A stretch of DNA of 64,000 nt from Paludibacteraceae bacterium (GTDB lineage Bacteria; Bacteroidota; Bacteroidia; Bacteroidales; Paludibacteraceae): the NCBI GenBank assembly GCA_024399835.1, contig JAKSNK010000008.1, forward strand, positions 1 through 64,000, given 5' to 3'. Position numbers and translations under genes: made by a program. Under the pieces are notes generated by a model. The model ran no database searches. It was not told where the DNA came from and was given only the letters and a program-made list of their open reading frames with translations. This document shows positions 23,726-33,960 of this stretch, one piece after another (the stretch's first letter is position 1; each line of letters starts with the position of its first letter).

Positions 23726-25585
23726 ATGAAAAAATACATATTTGCAATCATTTGTATCGTGGCGTTGGGGTTAACCTCATGCAAAGATTTCTTTGATATA
23801 AGCAACCCTCAAACTCTTTCACAAGAAAATTTTCCGTCCACGATGGAGCAGGTCGATCAATTGGTGACGGCGGCATACGCGCAAAACCATGCTTTCGGGC
23901 TGTATGCCTTCTATTGGTTCCCGATGGGGATATGGCTGTATGACCATACGACCGACCTTTACGGTTCGTACGACGAGCGTGCTTTCAGTCAAGATAATTA
24001 CTCTACGCCCGAATCCCGCTATTTGACAACCACCTATACGGATATATGCAAATGGGCAACCTTATCCACATTGGCATTGGAGGGTATCGAATTTTACCGC
24101 CAAACAGCACCGGAGAGTGAAAAAGAGGAGTTGGACTACAGGCGTGGTCAATGCCTCTTTAATCGTGCACTTGCCTATTGGCACGGACAGATATTCTTTG
24201 AAATCAAAGCAGACGGATTGGGCATGCCAATCATAGACGAAGTGCTGAGCGATGCGGAGCGGCTGAAACGCCCCCGTAAGTCGGTCAAAGAGTGTTGGTT
24301 GTTTATGATTAACGACTTGGAGGAGGCATGCCGATTGCTAAAAGGACATACCGAGGACAAAGTAGATGGTGAATATCGGGTTACCTATTGGAGCGCAATG
24401 GGACTGCTTGCCAAAGTGTATATGCAATCGTTGTATATTTTGCCCAATGCCGACAAGGCACAAGCCGTGATGGAAGATATTATCAACAAGTCAGGCAAGA
24501 CATTGGTTCCGTACAATGTTTATTGCGACATGTTTTACGGCAACGAAGCCAACGAACATAATAGCGAGTCGTTGTATGAGATTACCTGCACGACCGATTA
24601 TACTCAAAACGGACCTTGGCAAGGTTATACCACCGGTTCGGGTATGCCATTGGTTTATGCCCCTTGGTTTGTCAATCTGAATATAGCTCCTATCGCAGCC
24701 GACCCGATGACCTTGCCCGATGATGTAATAACATGCGCCAAATCGTCGGAATGGGGGAATAATTTCGTTCACGACAAGAATATTGCCCGATTCGGCTTTT
24801 GGGGTTTTCACGGAGACACAGTACCACGATGGACTTTGAACGAGAACTTTGTGCCTAAGAGCAAACTTAACCCCAAGCAGGACTCTGCACGGAGTATTCA
24901 TAATTTCCCGTATCGCCTATATGACGAGACTTATCAATCGGAAGCACGGGCACTCAAGCAGGACAAGAACCGCGTAGATCCGCGTTTGATGATTTGCACA
25001 GGACAGCCGTATGTAGATTACTATATCAACGACAAAGGCGACAGCACATGGTATGACCGCTCCAGCGAACTGAATACCTATCACGATGTGTTAGGTTGGC
25101 ATTTCCGCAAGTACACGAATATACACGGGTTGGAGAAAGGAGCTGCCCCGTATGGCAAGAACCAGTCGTCCGACTGCAATATACATGTAGTTCGATTGGC
25201 AGATATATACCTGCTATATGCAGAACTGATGTCCGACAAAGACCCCGGACTTGCTTTGCAGTATGTGAATAAAGTGCATGCTCGGGCATACGGCGATGAC
25301 GACAGTTACAATTACCATTCGCTGACGGACCGTACCAAAGCATGGGATGACAAAGACCCTCTTGCCAATGATGTAATACGCTATGAGCGTTGGGCGGAAC
25401 TCTTTGCAGAAGGACAATGGTGGCTGGATGTCCGTCGCTATCAGATAGGCAACCAGGAAGCCAATTACTACCAATCTACCCGTCACGGAGACATCACTTG
25501 GAAAGGTGACTGCTCGTATGTACAACCTATCCCGCAATTAGAGATAGAACGCAATGAGAATATGGTTCAATCACAAGGATACTAA
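23726..25585 (+). CDS. susD: SusD/RagB-family glycan-binding surface lipoprotein
   Basis: 619 aa. Lipoprotein signal with lipobox LTSC (Cys19), so it is anchored in the outer membrane. The N-terminal motif FFDISNPQTLSQENF and the TPR-like helices are typical, as is the C-terminal NDVIRYERWAELFAEGQWW segment with YVQPIPQLEIERN near the end. It forms the lid of the SusC transporter and binds the incoming glycan. It starts 21 bases after susC, and the GH97 gene starts one base after its stop. Confidence 0.95.
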   Translation: MKKYIFAIICIVALGLTSCKDFFDISNPQTLSQENFPSTMEQVDQLVTAAYAQNHAFGLYAFYWFPMGIWLYDHTTDLYGSYDERAFSQDNYSTPESRYLTTTYTDICKWATLSTLALEGIEFYRQTAPESEKEELDYRRGQCLFNRALAYWHGQIFFEIKADGLGMPIIDEVLSDAERLKRPRKSVKECWLFMINDLEEACRLLKGHTEDKVDGEYRVTYWSAMGLLAKVYMQSLYILPNADKAQAVMEDIINKSGKTLVPYNVYCDMFYGNEANEHNSESLYEITCTTDYTQNGPWQGYTTGSGMPLVYAPWFVNLNIAPIAADPMTLPDDVITCAKSSEWGNNFVHDKNIARFGFWGFHGDTVPRWTLNENFVPKSKLNPKQDSARSIHNFPYRLYDETYQSEARALKQDKNRVDPRLMICTGQPYVDYYINDKGDSTWYDRSSELNTYHDVLGWHFRKYTNIHGLEKGAAPYGKNQSSDCNIHVVRLADIYLLYAELMSDKDPGLALQYVNKVHARAYGDDDSYNYHSLTDRTKAWDDKDPLANDVIRYERWAELFAEGQWWLDVRRYQIGNQEANYYQSTRHGDITWKGDCSYVQPIPQLEIERNENMVQSQGY

Positions 25586-25586
25586 T

Positions 25587-27611
25587 ATGAAAACGCGTGT
25601 AAACACATTTATCATCATAGCAGTCGGTATAGTCTTAACTGCTTGTCATCGTCAACCTATGTCTGTGAATTCGCCCGATGGACGACTGACTTTGCATTTT
25701 GCCCTGACCGATGCGGGTATGCCCACTTATGAGGTGTACCAAGATGACCATGCCGTGTTGGAGTGCTCTGCGTTGGGTCTGCGTGCGGTAACGGAACAAG
25801 GCGACACAATAGGCAATCTGGACTGGCAATGTGAAGGGACAGAGACAAACAGCAAGGACGAGACCTGGCAGACCGTTTGGGGCGAGGAACGGACTATTCG
25901 TGACTACCACAACCAGCTGACTGTTCATTTGCGGCATGACATGCTTCGGATGGATATAGTGTTTAGGGTGTTTAATGACGGTTTTGCGTTGCGATATGCT
26001 TTCCCGGAACAGTCATGCAACGAATTGACCATTATAGACGAATACACCTCTTATGCTTTTGCTGAAGAGCCGCAAATATGGTCTATTCCATGGCGGACGG
26101 AGTATTACGAAGCGCTTTTTACCAAATCACCGCTTCACCTTAAAGACACGATGAATTCACCCATCACACTGGAGATGGCAGACGGCAGTTATGCTTTTCT
26201 GCATGAGGCGGCTGTGACGGATTTTCCGTGTCAGAACTTATACGCCCGGCAAGATGCTTCGTTGGGCACTTATCTGACCCCATGGATGCGTGAGGATAAA
26301 GTGATTGACGATAAGGCATATATACAGACACCTTTTGCCACTCCGTGGCGTTTTATGATACTGACCCGTACACTGCCGGAGATGGTTGCCTCGCGCATCA
26401 TGCTCAATCTGAATGAACCGTGCCAGATAGAAGACACATCGTGGATTCGTCCGATGAAGTTTATCGGTATATGGTGGAATATGCACATGCGCGAATGGAC
26501 ATGGCGACAAGGTCCTCAACATGGTGCGACGACAGAGCATATGAAGCAATATATAGATTTTGCAGCCGACCACCATATACAGGGTGTGCTGGCAGAAGGT
26601 TGGAATTTAGGATGGGAAGGATATGAAGGCATCAATAACGACCGCTTTTCGTTCGTTACTCCATATCCCGACTATGATATTGATTATTTGAGTGCTTATG
26701 CTCAAGAGCGTGGTGTGCAAATCGTTTGTCACCATGAGACTTCTGGTCGTGCTAACGAGTATGAAGCGGACTTGGACACGGCTTATCAGTATATGCAGTC
26801 GTATGGTATGCATGCAGTTAAGACGGGTTATGTAGCTCCTATTATTACTACAATGGACGGTCATCAAATTAACCGTGGTCAGTCGGGTGTTCGCCATTAT
26901 CGCAAGGTGATAGAGACTGCTGCTCGCTATCATGTGATGATAGATAACCATGAACCGGCTATGCCTTCGGGTCTGCAACGCACATGGCCCAACCTGATGA
27001 CTCAGGAGGGCATACGCGGTCAGGAATGGAACGCATGGTCATCCGACGGCGGTAGCCCGTGTTCGCATGTGTGCACCTTACCTTATACGCGCATGATGGC
27101 AGGGCCCGCAGACTATACGCCCGGTGTGTTTGCCTTTGAAAACCCCGTCATACCGGGTACGCGTGTTCATTCGACCTTGTGCAACCAATTGGCACTATTT
27201 GTAGTGCTATATAGTCCGTTGCAGATGGCTTGTGACCGAATAGAAAACTATGCCGCTCACCCGGAGGAGTTCCGCTTTGTGGAAGAAGTGCCGTGTGATT
27301 GGGAACAGTCGCACCTGTTGGACGGACAGATAGGCGAATATGTGGTCATGGCACGCCAAGACCGGCATAGTACGGATTGGTATGTAGGTGCTATCACAAA
27401 CGAGGAAGCACGCGATATAACTATAGATATGTCCTTCTTGGGCGAAGGCGAATGGGTAGCAGAAGTTTATCGTGACGGCGATGAGTGCGACTGGGAAACG
27501 AATCCGTACGCCACAATCATTGAAACAATTCACCTGTCTGCGCCCTGTGCGCCAATGACTGTCCATTTGGCTACAGGTGGCGGCTGTGCAATACGATTTG
27601 TAAAACTATAA
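25587..27611 (+). CDS. GH97 family alpha-glucosidase (SusB-like) lipoprotein
   Basis: 674 aa from ATG 25587. The signal peptide ends in a lipobox-like LTAC (Cys22), so it may sit on a membrane facing the periplasm. It shows the GH97 layout: N-terminal beta-sandwich (SVNSPDGRLTLHF), a catalytic (beta/alpha)8 barrel with AEGWNLGWEGY, VCHHETSG and TQEGIRGQEWN, and a C-terminal beta-sandwich. Glutamates in those motifs correspond to the inverting type seen in SusB, rather than the retaining alpha-galactosidase type. It would convert imported alpha-gluco-oligosaccharides to glucose. It is translationally close-coupled to susD. This supports an alpha-glucan substrate for the locus. Confidence 0.92.
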   Translation: MKTRVNTFIIIAVGIVLTACHRQPMSVNSPDGRLTLHFALTDAGMPTYEVYQDDHAVLECSALGLRAVTEQGDTIGNLDWQCEGTETNSKDETWQTVWGEERTIRDYHNQLTVHLRHDMLRMDIVFRVFNDGFALRYAFPEQSCNELTIIDEYTSYAFAEEPQIWSIPWRTEYYEALFTKSPLHLKDTMNSPITLEMADGSYAFLHEAAVTDFPCQNLYARQDASLGTYLTPWMREDKVIDDKAYIQTPFATPWRFMILTRTLPEMVASRIMLNLNEPCQIEDTSWIRPMKFIGIWWNMHMREWTWRQGPQHGATTEHMKQYIDFAADHHIQGVLAEGWNLGWEGYEGINNDRFSFVTPYPDYDIDYLSAYAQERGVQIVCHHETSGRANEYEADLDTAYQYMQSYGMHAVKTGYVAPIITTMDGHQINRGQSGVRHYRKVIETAARYHVMIDNHEPAMPSGLQRTWPNLMTQEGIRGQEWNAWSSDGGSPCSHVCTLPYTRMMAGPADYTPGVFAFENPVIPGTRVHSTLCNQLALFVVLYSPLQMACDRIENYAAHPEEFRFVEEVPCDWEQSHLLDGQIGEYVVMARQDRHSTDWYVGAITNEEARDITIDMSFLGEGEWVAEVYRDGDECDWETNPYATIIETIHLSAPCAPMTVHLATGGGCAIRFVKL

Positions 27612-27625
27612 AATAGACCAAATAT

Positions 27626-30600
27626 ATGAAAAATAACAAGTTAATTTTTTCCGTACTAATACTGTTGGGTTTGCCCATGGTGGCATCGTATGCCAATCAT
27701 ATTCTGCCCAATCAACCATTGGCAGCAGATGGTAAGTCCTATGTCGTAAGATGGGATTGCGAGAACAGCACATGGTATCCATCCAACGACATGGAATATG
27801 ACGAGACATTTGTAGTGGCTTTTGACCTGACGGGAACAGCTCTGCTAACATGGTTGCAAGGCACTCCTGCCGTGCAGGGGATGGTGCGTACCGTCGCCCT
27901 AAATGTGATGCGTGATGATCAAGGCAATGAGTATCTCGACCGAACAGCCCGTATGTGGCGTATCCGCGACAATATATACGGTGCAGAAGTCAACTTCAAG
28001 CAATGGGCTATGAAAAATGGCAGTGCGAACAATAATCCAGCAACAGGTACATCCACCAAAATCTATGCCCGTATCTTTGGCGTAGAAAACGGCTTTGGCG
28101 GGAAATGTAACCTGCCCTATATACAAGGCAAAACAGGTAAATGGTATCAGTGGCCTAGCGGTTGGAATGAAGATTATGTCATGCCCAATGGCAGTGACTG
28201 CTGCTTCTTTACCTTTGCGCCCTATACAGGCACCAAGACAGAACCCATTTTTACCACACAAGACAAAACAGGTCTGCCGGATATTTACTACGACAAGGAC
28301 CATTATGTGTTGTGCGATGGTTATGCAGCTCCGTGCATGCTCCAACCCGCTCCCGATGACGACAACTGCTGTCCTGAATTGGAGGATTTACCTGCCACAC
28401 TCAGCATAGACCAAAATGCAGACACGATGGTGGTGCTTGATTTCCTGACCCGCAAGAGTGGGGATTACACATTCCAATGGTATAGCAAAACTGGTACGGG
28501 CAGTTGGACAACTTATACCGGTTCCACCACAGAGACTTTGCAAATCCCAACAACAAAGACAGGAACCACCCAATATAAATGCAAGGTAACAAGTTTTATA
28601 TGTCCTGATGGAGTAGAGTCTAATGTAATGACGGTAACCGTCAACAAAGAAGCTGTATGCCCCAGTTTCAAATGGACAGTAGATAATGAATGGGGGTCGG
28701 AAAATACGCTCATGTACCCGGGTGGATACTATAAATTGAGTTGCAACTGCACAGCAGGACCCCCTACCATTACGGTAACGGGCAATAATGTTTATTCGGT
28801 TATAAAAACCAAAGCAGGCAATGCAACTACCGTAGAGGTCACTTTGCTGGGAAATGCCAGTGGAGATATTACGATTACATTTGAAAGCAATGTAGAAAGT
28901 GCCGAATGGAAAAAGTGTGAAGAGACGCACACAGTACCCGTTGCAGAATGTACCGAGACCAGCGCCGAGAGCCGCAAGATAGAGTGGTTCAATTTCAAGA
29001 CCGATGCCCAATCCTGGCCTGAGTATTGGATTCATGGCGGTGCATCTGTCTTCCTGCGTGACAACAACGGCAAACTGGAAGCAGACATAGAGCACCAAGA
29101 CGGCTTGGATCAATGGTATATCATCTATACGGGCGAGATGTGCCAAGGGCAAAAAGTATTCTATATGCAGAATGTGCAAACGATGCGCTATGTCTATCGT
29201 GGTAGCACCCGAGGAAATGTAGGAGGCGACTGGGAATATGCAGAGGCATTGCTAAGCGAAACCAATCTGCAAACCAACGATTTTAAGTGGGTACTCTATG
29301 CTCACGGCAACGACACAGCCATCGTTAATGTAGATGGCTTCACAGGTACCAATCTTACCAATGGAGCTTATGTGCTGCATGTGCGCAACTGGGAGGCGCC
29401 AAATTTATTCAGCAATCCGAATATACCTTCTCCGCGTATGGTTTGTGGTAAAATGGCGGATCAAGGCGGTAGCCCTGCTTTCTATCTCAAGGGCTATACC
29501 ACGACCAAACCTATCACCCAATTTCAAACTACGATAGCTTGGCAAGGTACTGCTCCTATGGACACTATTTTGTGCAGCGCAGGAGAGACGATGACATATA
29601 CGGTACAGCGCACGGATAACTTGCATTCGATTAATAAACAGATTAGTTATCGCTCCACCAATCCAAGTATAGCAACGGTAGATGCCAACTCGGGAGCAGT
29701 GGCTGTAGTGACTGAATTCGGCGAATGCGATATAGAAGCTATCTTGGAAACGGTAGGTTGTTTCTTAGGTGACACACTACGCTATCATCTAAACGTAGAA
29801 GGCGAAATGCCCACTTATCTCAAGTTTGATGACAAAAATGGAACGCATGTGTGGTCGGATGTAAAGAACTGGTGGCCGACTTACTCGCGTTTGCCGAATG
29901 ACACGGATAGTGCCGTAGTGGTAGCACCGTGTAGGGTGGATATACCTACAGCATGTACGCATGAATTGACCTTTGAGGTAACTACCGGATATGACATTAC
30001 TATATTGCCGACCGGAGGACTGACTATCACCGGCATCATGACCAATGCGCAAGCCGGAGATATACTTATCCAATCGACGGCTGCCGGCAATGGTAGTTTG
30101 GTATATGTGAATGCAGGTCAAGCGTACCCTGCCAAGGTGGAGTTTTATAGTGCTGCCAAAGACGGCAACTCGCTCAATCCGACATGGCAATATGTGGGAC
30201 ATCCCTTGGCAACGCCTGTTCGCTATGGGAATACCTATACACAGCCGGGAACACAGATTTATATTTGGGATGCGCAGTCTGACCATTCGGTGGGAGGACT
30301 ATGGTATGCTACCAGCAGCAGTTATGATTTTGCACCGTTCCGCGGTTATTGTCTCACACAAGCCACTCCAACTACCTATACATACGAGGGTAATCTGAAT
30401 GCTGCTATAGCACAAACGCTGACTATCCCCTATTTGGATGCAGAGGACTATCCGTCGTTTTACTTGATTAGTAATTCGTGGACGGCACCGATTCGTATTG
30501 CAGATATGGAGGAGAGTGACTTTGAAAATGTAGATGCTACTATTTATATCATGAATACGGGTACCTATGCCGAGGCAGAGGCGCAACAATCCGCTCAGTC

Positions 30601-31345
30601 AACTACAGGACAAGCCAAGCAACGCGGTCAGTACAATGCTATCCCTATTCATGCAGCTCCGTATTTGCCAGACGCTCTGCAAGTCATTCCGTCGATGCAA
30701 GGGTTCTTTGTTCACCATAGTACACAGAATCAGAACCCGGGTGCTGTGATATTGGATTATGAACAAAGTGTGTACAGCAAAACTTATACGCTGACGAATG
30801 AAGTAGTTCGCGCGCCCCGTCGTATGCGTACAGAGAATATCACAGCTCTTCATTTGACGGTGGAGAATGCCCGTTGGGCAGACGCGGTGGACTTGTTGGA
30901 CGGTGCAGATTTTACAGACCGCTTTGATCAAGGGTGGGATGCCCGTAAGATGTTGGGTGATGATGTCTCCATCAGTTTGAGTGTACAAACGAAAGACGGC
31001 GATATGGCTGTGGCAGCCATGAACGAATGGGAATGGGTACCATTGTCACTCAGTTGTCACACAGGATTGGACTATACCTTCCGTGCTTTGTCGGACAATA
31101 CAAGTAACCTCTATCTGTATGACAAGACATGCGATAGTTATACGGAACTTACCAATGGAGCGGAATATACATTCCGGGCAAAACACAGTGTGGAGAATGA
31201 CCGTTTCTATCTATGCAAAGGGTGGAAATCTACAGCCGAAGAGTCCATAGAGAAGAATATGGACGGCAAGTATATCATCAATGGTCATTTGATTATTATC
31301 CGTGACGGCATTGCTCACACGGCATTAGGTTTGCCGTTGAAATAA
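27626..31345 (+). CDS. Large multidomain secreted protein of the glycan locus
   Basis: 1239 aa with a signal peptide (to about residue 23). Residues 24-240 are the same domain as in the 261-aa protein at 19640. An Ig-like domain follows (LPATLSIDQNADTMVVLDFL to MTVTVNKE, about 255-340), then further beta-rich segments and a WxWxxVKNWW-type stretch (VWSDVKNWWPTYSRLP). The C-terminal tail is KYIINGHLIIIRDGIAHTALG. No catalytic motif was recognised. It occupies the place where SusE/SusF-type binding proteins or surface glycanases are usual, so a surface glycan-binding or scaffold role is likely. It lacks a lipobox, so surface retention may depend on the C-terminal tail. Confidence 0.7.
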   Translation: MKNNKLIFSVLILLGLPMVASYANHILPNQPLAADGKSYVVRWDCENSTWYPSNDMEYDETFVVAFDLTGTALLTWLQGTPAVQGMVRTVALNVMRDDQGNEYLDRTARMWRIRDNIYGAEVNFKQWAMKNGSANNNPATGTSTKIYARIFGVENGFGGKCNLPYIQGKTGKWYQWPSGWNEDYVMPNGSDCCFFTFAPYTGTKTEPIFTTQDKTGLPDIYYDKDHYVLCDGYAAPCMLQPAPDDDNCCPELEDLPATLSIDQNADTMVVLDFLTRKSGDYTFQWYSKTGTGSWTTYTGSTTETLQIPTTKTGTTQYKCKVTSFICPDGVESNVMTVTVNKEAVCPSFKWTVDNEWGSENTLMYPGGYYKLSCNCTAGPPTITVTGNNVYSVIKTKAGNATTVEVTLLGNASGDITITFESNVESAEWKKCEETHTVPVAECTETSAESRKIEWFNFKTDAQSWPEYWIHGGASVFLRDNNGKLEADIEHQDGLDQWYIIYTGEMCQGQKVFYMQNVQTMRYVYRGSTRGNVGGDWEYAEALLSETNLQTNDFKWVLYAHGNDTAIVNVDGFTGTNLTNGAYVLHVRNWEAPNLFSNPNIPSPRMVCGKMADQGGSPAFYLKGYTTTKPITQFQTTIAWQGTAPMDTILCSAGETMTYTVQRTDNLHSINKQISYRSTNPSIATVDANSGAVAVVTEFGECDIEAILETVGCFLGDTLRYHLNVEGEMPTYLKFDDKNGTHVWSDVKNWWPTYSRLPNDTDSAVVVAPCRVDIPTACTHELTFEVTTGYDITILPTGGLTITGIMTNAQAGDILIQSTAAGNGSLVYVNAGQAYPAKVEFYSAAKDGNSLNPTWQYVGHPLATPVRYGNTYTQPGTQIYIWDAQSDHSVGGLWYATSSSYDFAPFRGYCLTQATPTTYTYEGNLNAAIAQTLTIPYLDAEDYPSFYLISNSWTAPIRIADMEESDFENVDATIYIMNTGTYAEAEAQQSAQSTTGQAKQRGQYNAIPIHAAPYLPDALQVIPSMQGFFVHHSTQNQNPGAVILDYEQSVYSKTYTLTNEVVRAPRRMRTENITALHLTVENARWADAVDLLDGADFTDRFDQGWDARKMLGDDVSISLSVQTKDGDMAVAAMNEWEWVPLSLSCHTGLDYTFRALSDNTSNLYLYDKTCDSYTELTNGAEYTFRAKHSVENDRFYLCKGWKSTAEESIEKNMDGKYIINGHLIIIRDGIAHTALGLPLK

Positions 31346-31351
31346 AGGGCG

Positions 31352-32545
31352 CTATAAATCGTCCTCTGCCTGCATGATTCGCCGAACTTTAGGGCGTTTG
31401 GTACTGGTTATTCCCAATGTGCGGAGGTCATCCACTTTCTTGAGCAAACTACCTCGCCCGTCGCTTAGCTGGTCGGTCAGAGTCTTGCATGTTCCCGTCG
31501 CTGTGGCAAGTTGCTTGGATAGTGTGACACTTGTGTCAACTAATCCGACTACTTTGTCATACATATTGTTTGCCGCCTCTAAAATCTTGAGGCAATTATC
31601 TTCTCTGCGTGTGCCATTCCAAGACTGTAATACCAAATTGAGTGTCAGCATCAGGTTGGTGGGGTTGAGGATGATAATTCCCTTGCGGTATGCATCTTGT
31701 GCCAATGAACGATGGTAATTCATAGCCATTACATACGCTCCCTCGTTGGGCATGAACATCAATACATAATTTAATGCCCCGGGTACATACTTATGATACT
31801 CCTTCTTTGCCAATTCGGAAACATGCGCCCAGACTGATTCGTAGTTCTTTTTGACCAATTGGTCATACTCCTCTTTGTTTTCCGCTCCGATGGCATCGGT
31901 ATAGGCAGTAAGGGACACTTTGGAATCAACGATGATGCGTCCGCCTTCCGGCGTATTGATAATGAAATCCGGACGATAACTCTCCTTAGTGCCAATCTGA
32001 ATAACCTCTTGTTTGGTAAACTCAAATCCCTCACGCAGTCCACTGCCTTCTAAAATCTCGTCCAAGACCTGTTCTCCCCAATCTCCATGCACTTTACCTT
32101 TGTTTTTCATGGCTTCTGCCAGGTTGTCTGCCTGCCGTCCGACTAATTCCGTTTGTTGCACCATCTGCTTGAGTGCCCCCTCCAAAGATGCTGTACTCTT
32201 CTCGTTGGCAGAGCGTGTGTCGGACATGAGTTTATTCATATTGACCATCTGTTGATTAAGGGGCGCAATCAGTTTTTCAACGCTCTCTTGATTCGTTTTT
32301 TTGAGTTCTTCCTGCTGCTGCTTTAGAATCTCGTTGGTGGCGTTTTGCATCTGTGCCGTCACACTTTCTATCGTTTCTTTGAAGCGTGCGCGTTCGGAAG
32401 AGATAGTCTCCGTGTAGTGTTGATCAAGGAAAGCTACTGCTTTCTCCCGCTCCTCCGCTGCCGACGATTTGACACTACGAAGCGCAAACCACGCTACTAC
32501 ACTTGCCAATAATAAACCTGCAATAAAAGAAAGTAAAATATCCAT
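31352..32545 (-). CDS. rmuC: RmuC-family DNA recombination protein
   Basis: 397 aa. One N-terminal transmembrane helix (residues 5-25), a long coiled coil (about 30-140), then the RmuC nuclease-like domain with KGKVHGDWGEQVLDEILE, PDFIINTPEGGRIIVDSKVS, MFMPNEGAYVMAM and IILNPTNLMLTLN. RmuC proteins limit inversions at short inverted repeats and have been linked to defence against foreign DNA. Transcribed from the promoter at 32621-32652. The 3' end faces the glycan locus with only six bases between the stops. Confidence 0.92.
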   Translation of the reverse strand: MDILLSFIAGLLLASVVAWFALRSVKSSAAEEREKAVAFLDQHYTETISSERARFKETIESVTAQMQNATNEILKQQQEELKKTNQESVEKLIAPLNQQMVNMNKLMSDTRSANEKSTASLEGALKQMVQQTELVGRQADNLAEAMKNKGKVHGDWGEQVLDEILEGSGLREGFEFTKQEVIQIGTKESYRPDFIINTPEGGRIIVDSKVSLTAYTDAIGAENKEEYDQLVKKNYESVWAHVSELAKKEYHKYVPGALNYVLMFMPNEGAYVMAMNYHRSLAQDAYRKGIIILNPTNLMLTLNLVLQSWNGTRREDNCLKILEAANNMYDKVVGLVDTSVTLSKQLATATGTCKTLTDQLSDGRGSLLKKVDDLRTLGITSTKRPKVRRIMQAEDDL

Positions 32546-32620
32546 ACAAATATCCTGTTTGACTGATTATTCTTCAAAGTAATAGTGCTTCAATAGAAAA
32601 TAGAGACACTATTTCGAATG

Positions 32621-32652
32621 CAAAAGTACACTTTTTTTTTGGAATGTGCAAA
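32621..32652 (-). promoter_or_regulatory. rmuC promoter
   Basis: Minus strand TTTG (32652-32649), 20 bp, TACTTTTG (32628-32621). Back-to-back with the plus promoter five bases away. Confidence 0.7.
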
Positions 32653-32656
32653 TAAA

Positions 32657-32688
32657 TTTGCGAATATTAAAAAAATGTAGTACCTTTG
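32657..32688 (+). promoter_or_regulatory. Promoter of the 162-aa protein operon
   Basis: TTTG (32657-32660), 20 bp, TACCTTTG (32681-32688), 22 bases before ATG 32711. Confidence 0.7.
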
Positions 32689-32710
32689 CGGTACAAAAAA
32701 TATCATTATT

Positions 32711-33199
32711 ATGAAACATCCGTTCTTTTCATTCTGCTGCGTATGCATGCTTTTCGTTAACATTGGTGCCGCTTATGCCGAGTCGGCTGATGATTACTTG
32801 GACAAAGCCAAAGATTATTTAATTCACTGGCAACCGGACAATGCCATCTCTGCGTTAGAACAGTGTGCCCAAATGAGTGCCAATGATACCGCTATGTTGA
32901 TGACTTGTTTTGACTATAAAGCTGCCGCGTGGTGCGAAAAGGGTGATGTGTATTTCTTCAACGAGTTTGGCAGACAGGCACGGGACCTTTGGGACGAATG
33001 GCAACCGGATAGCGAAGCGTCTATCCCATGGATTAGTAACTCGGTGGACGGCTGTATAGCACAAATATTCAGTTGGGGAGAAGATTTGCCTGCTTCCGAC
33101 AAACAGCATATCTATGAGCAAGCTCGCCAAATGATGGCTAAAACCTACGGTGAACAGAGCGAACATTACCAATTGTGGGTACAAGAAAATCAACGATAA
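32711..33199 (+). CDS. Exported small helical protein
   Basis: 162 aa with a cleavable signal peptide (MKHPFFSFCCVCMLF to about AYA-E at residue 23). The mature part is acidic and helical, with a TPR-like pair at its start (DDYLDKAKDYLIHWQPDNAI) and four cysteines. Periplasmic location is likely. The stop and the next start overlap (TAATG), so it is coupled to the DUF456 gene. I do not recognise a function. Confidence 0.7.
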   Translation: MKHPFFSFCCVCMLFVNIGAAYAESADDYLDKAKDYLIHWQPDNAISALEQCAQMSANDTAMLMTCFDYKAAAWCEKGDVYFFNEFGRQARDLWDEWQPDSEASIPWISNSVDGCIAQIFSWGEDLPASDKQHIYEQARQMMAKTYGEQSEHYQLWVQENQR

Positions 33200-33672
33200 T
33201 GGATATCTTTCTGATTATTATAGGTGCTTTGCTACTGCTAACCGGTCTGGTGGGTTGTATCGTTCCTGCCTTGCCGGGAGTGCCGCTGTCTTATGCCGCC
33301 TTATGGATTTTGCACTTGACGGACAAAGTGCAATTCGGTTGGAAATTTCTGCTAATATGGGGTGTTGTTACTATTGTAGTCCAAGTCTTGGATTATGTAG
33401 TGCCGGCATGGGGTACGAAATATGTAGGTGGCACTAAAATGGGTGTATGGGGTAGTACAATAGGACTGATTGTAGGGCTGTTTTTAGGTCCTTGGGGGAT
33501 AATTATTGGTCCATTCATCGGAGCAGTTGTGTTTGAATTGATTAAGAACCCGGATTTCAAAGTTGCTTTGAAAAGTGGCTTTGGGTCGTTTTTGGGCTTA
33601 CTTTTTGGCACTGTCATCAAATTGATAAGTTGCGGACTGATGACATATTACTTTATCGCAGCATTACTATAA
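33199..33672 (+). CDS. DUF456 family membrane protein
   Basis: 157 aa from ATG 33199; the start at 33175 would overlap the preceding gene further. It has four or five transmembrane segments rich in glycine and proline (GLVGCIVPALPGVPLSYAAL, then FLGPWGIIIGPFIGAVVFEL), the hallmark of the DUF456 family, whose role is unknown. It is the second gene of a small operon from the promoter at 32657. Confidence 0.85.
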   Translation: MDIFLIIIGALLLLTGLVGCIVPALPGVPLSYAALWILHLTDKVQFGWKFLLIWGVVTIVVQVLDYVVPAWGTKYVGGTKMGVWGSTIGLIVGLFLGPWGIIIGPFIGAVVFELIKNPDFKVALKSGFGSFLGLLFGTVIKLISCGLMTYYFIAALL

Positions 33673-33675
33673 GTT

Positions 33676-33960
33676 ATGTTACACATTTTAGTATCTTCTC
33701 TCCACCACGAAGCATTGCCGGTACCTGATTTAAATGCCGACTTTGTGGAACATCATCAGGTGGTAGCCGTTATGACCGGTGGCACGGAACAATTGTTTTT
33801 AGCCAAAGTTCAGCAGGGTGAAATAGATATTCACCAGCCCGTTTATTTGGTTGCCGGTGGACAAAGCAATTCGTTGGCTGCCTGCTGCGAGATATTGAGT
33901 TGGATCAATCAACATGGTGGAACAGGAGAAATGAAATTGGTATGGAAACAATCAAATTAG
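33676..33960 (+). pseudogene. N-terminal piece of a split sugar-isomerase-like protein
   Basis: 94 aa. MTGGTEQLFLAKV and VYLVAGGQSNSLAACCEILS resemble the first domain of Bacteroidota proteins distantly related to L-fucose/L-arabinose isomerases. The frame ends in KLVWKQSN at 33960, 19 bases inside the next ORF, which carries the second domain. In related proteins I recall, these two parts form one chain with extra sequence between. The junction therefore looks like a deletion plus frameshift, although two coupled subunits are possible. It follows DUF456 by three bases. Confidence 0.55.
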
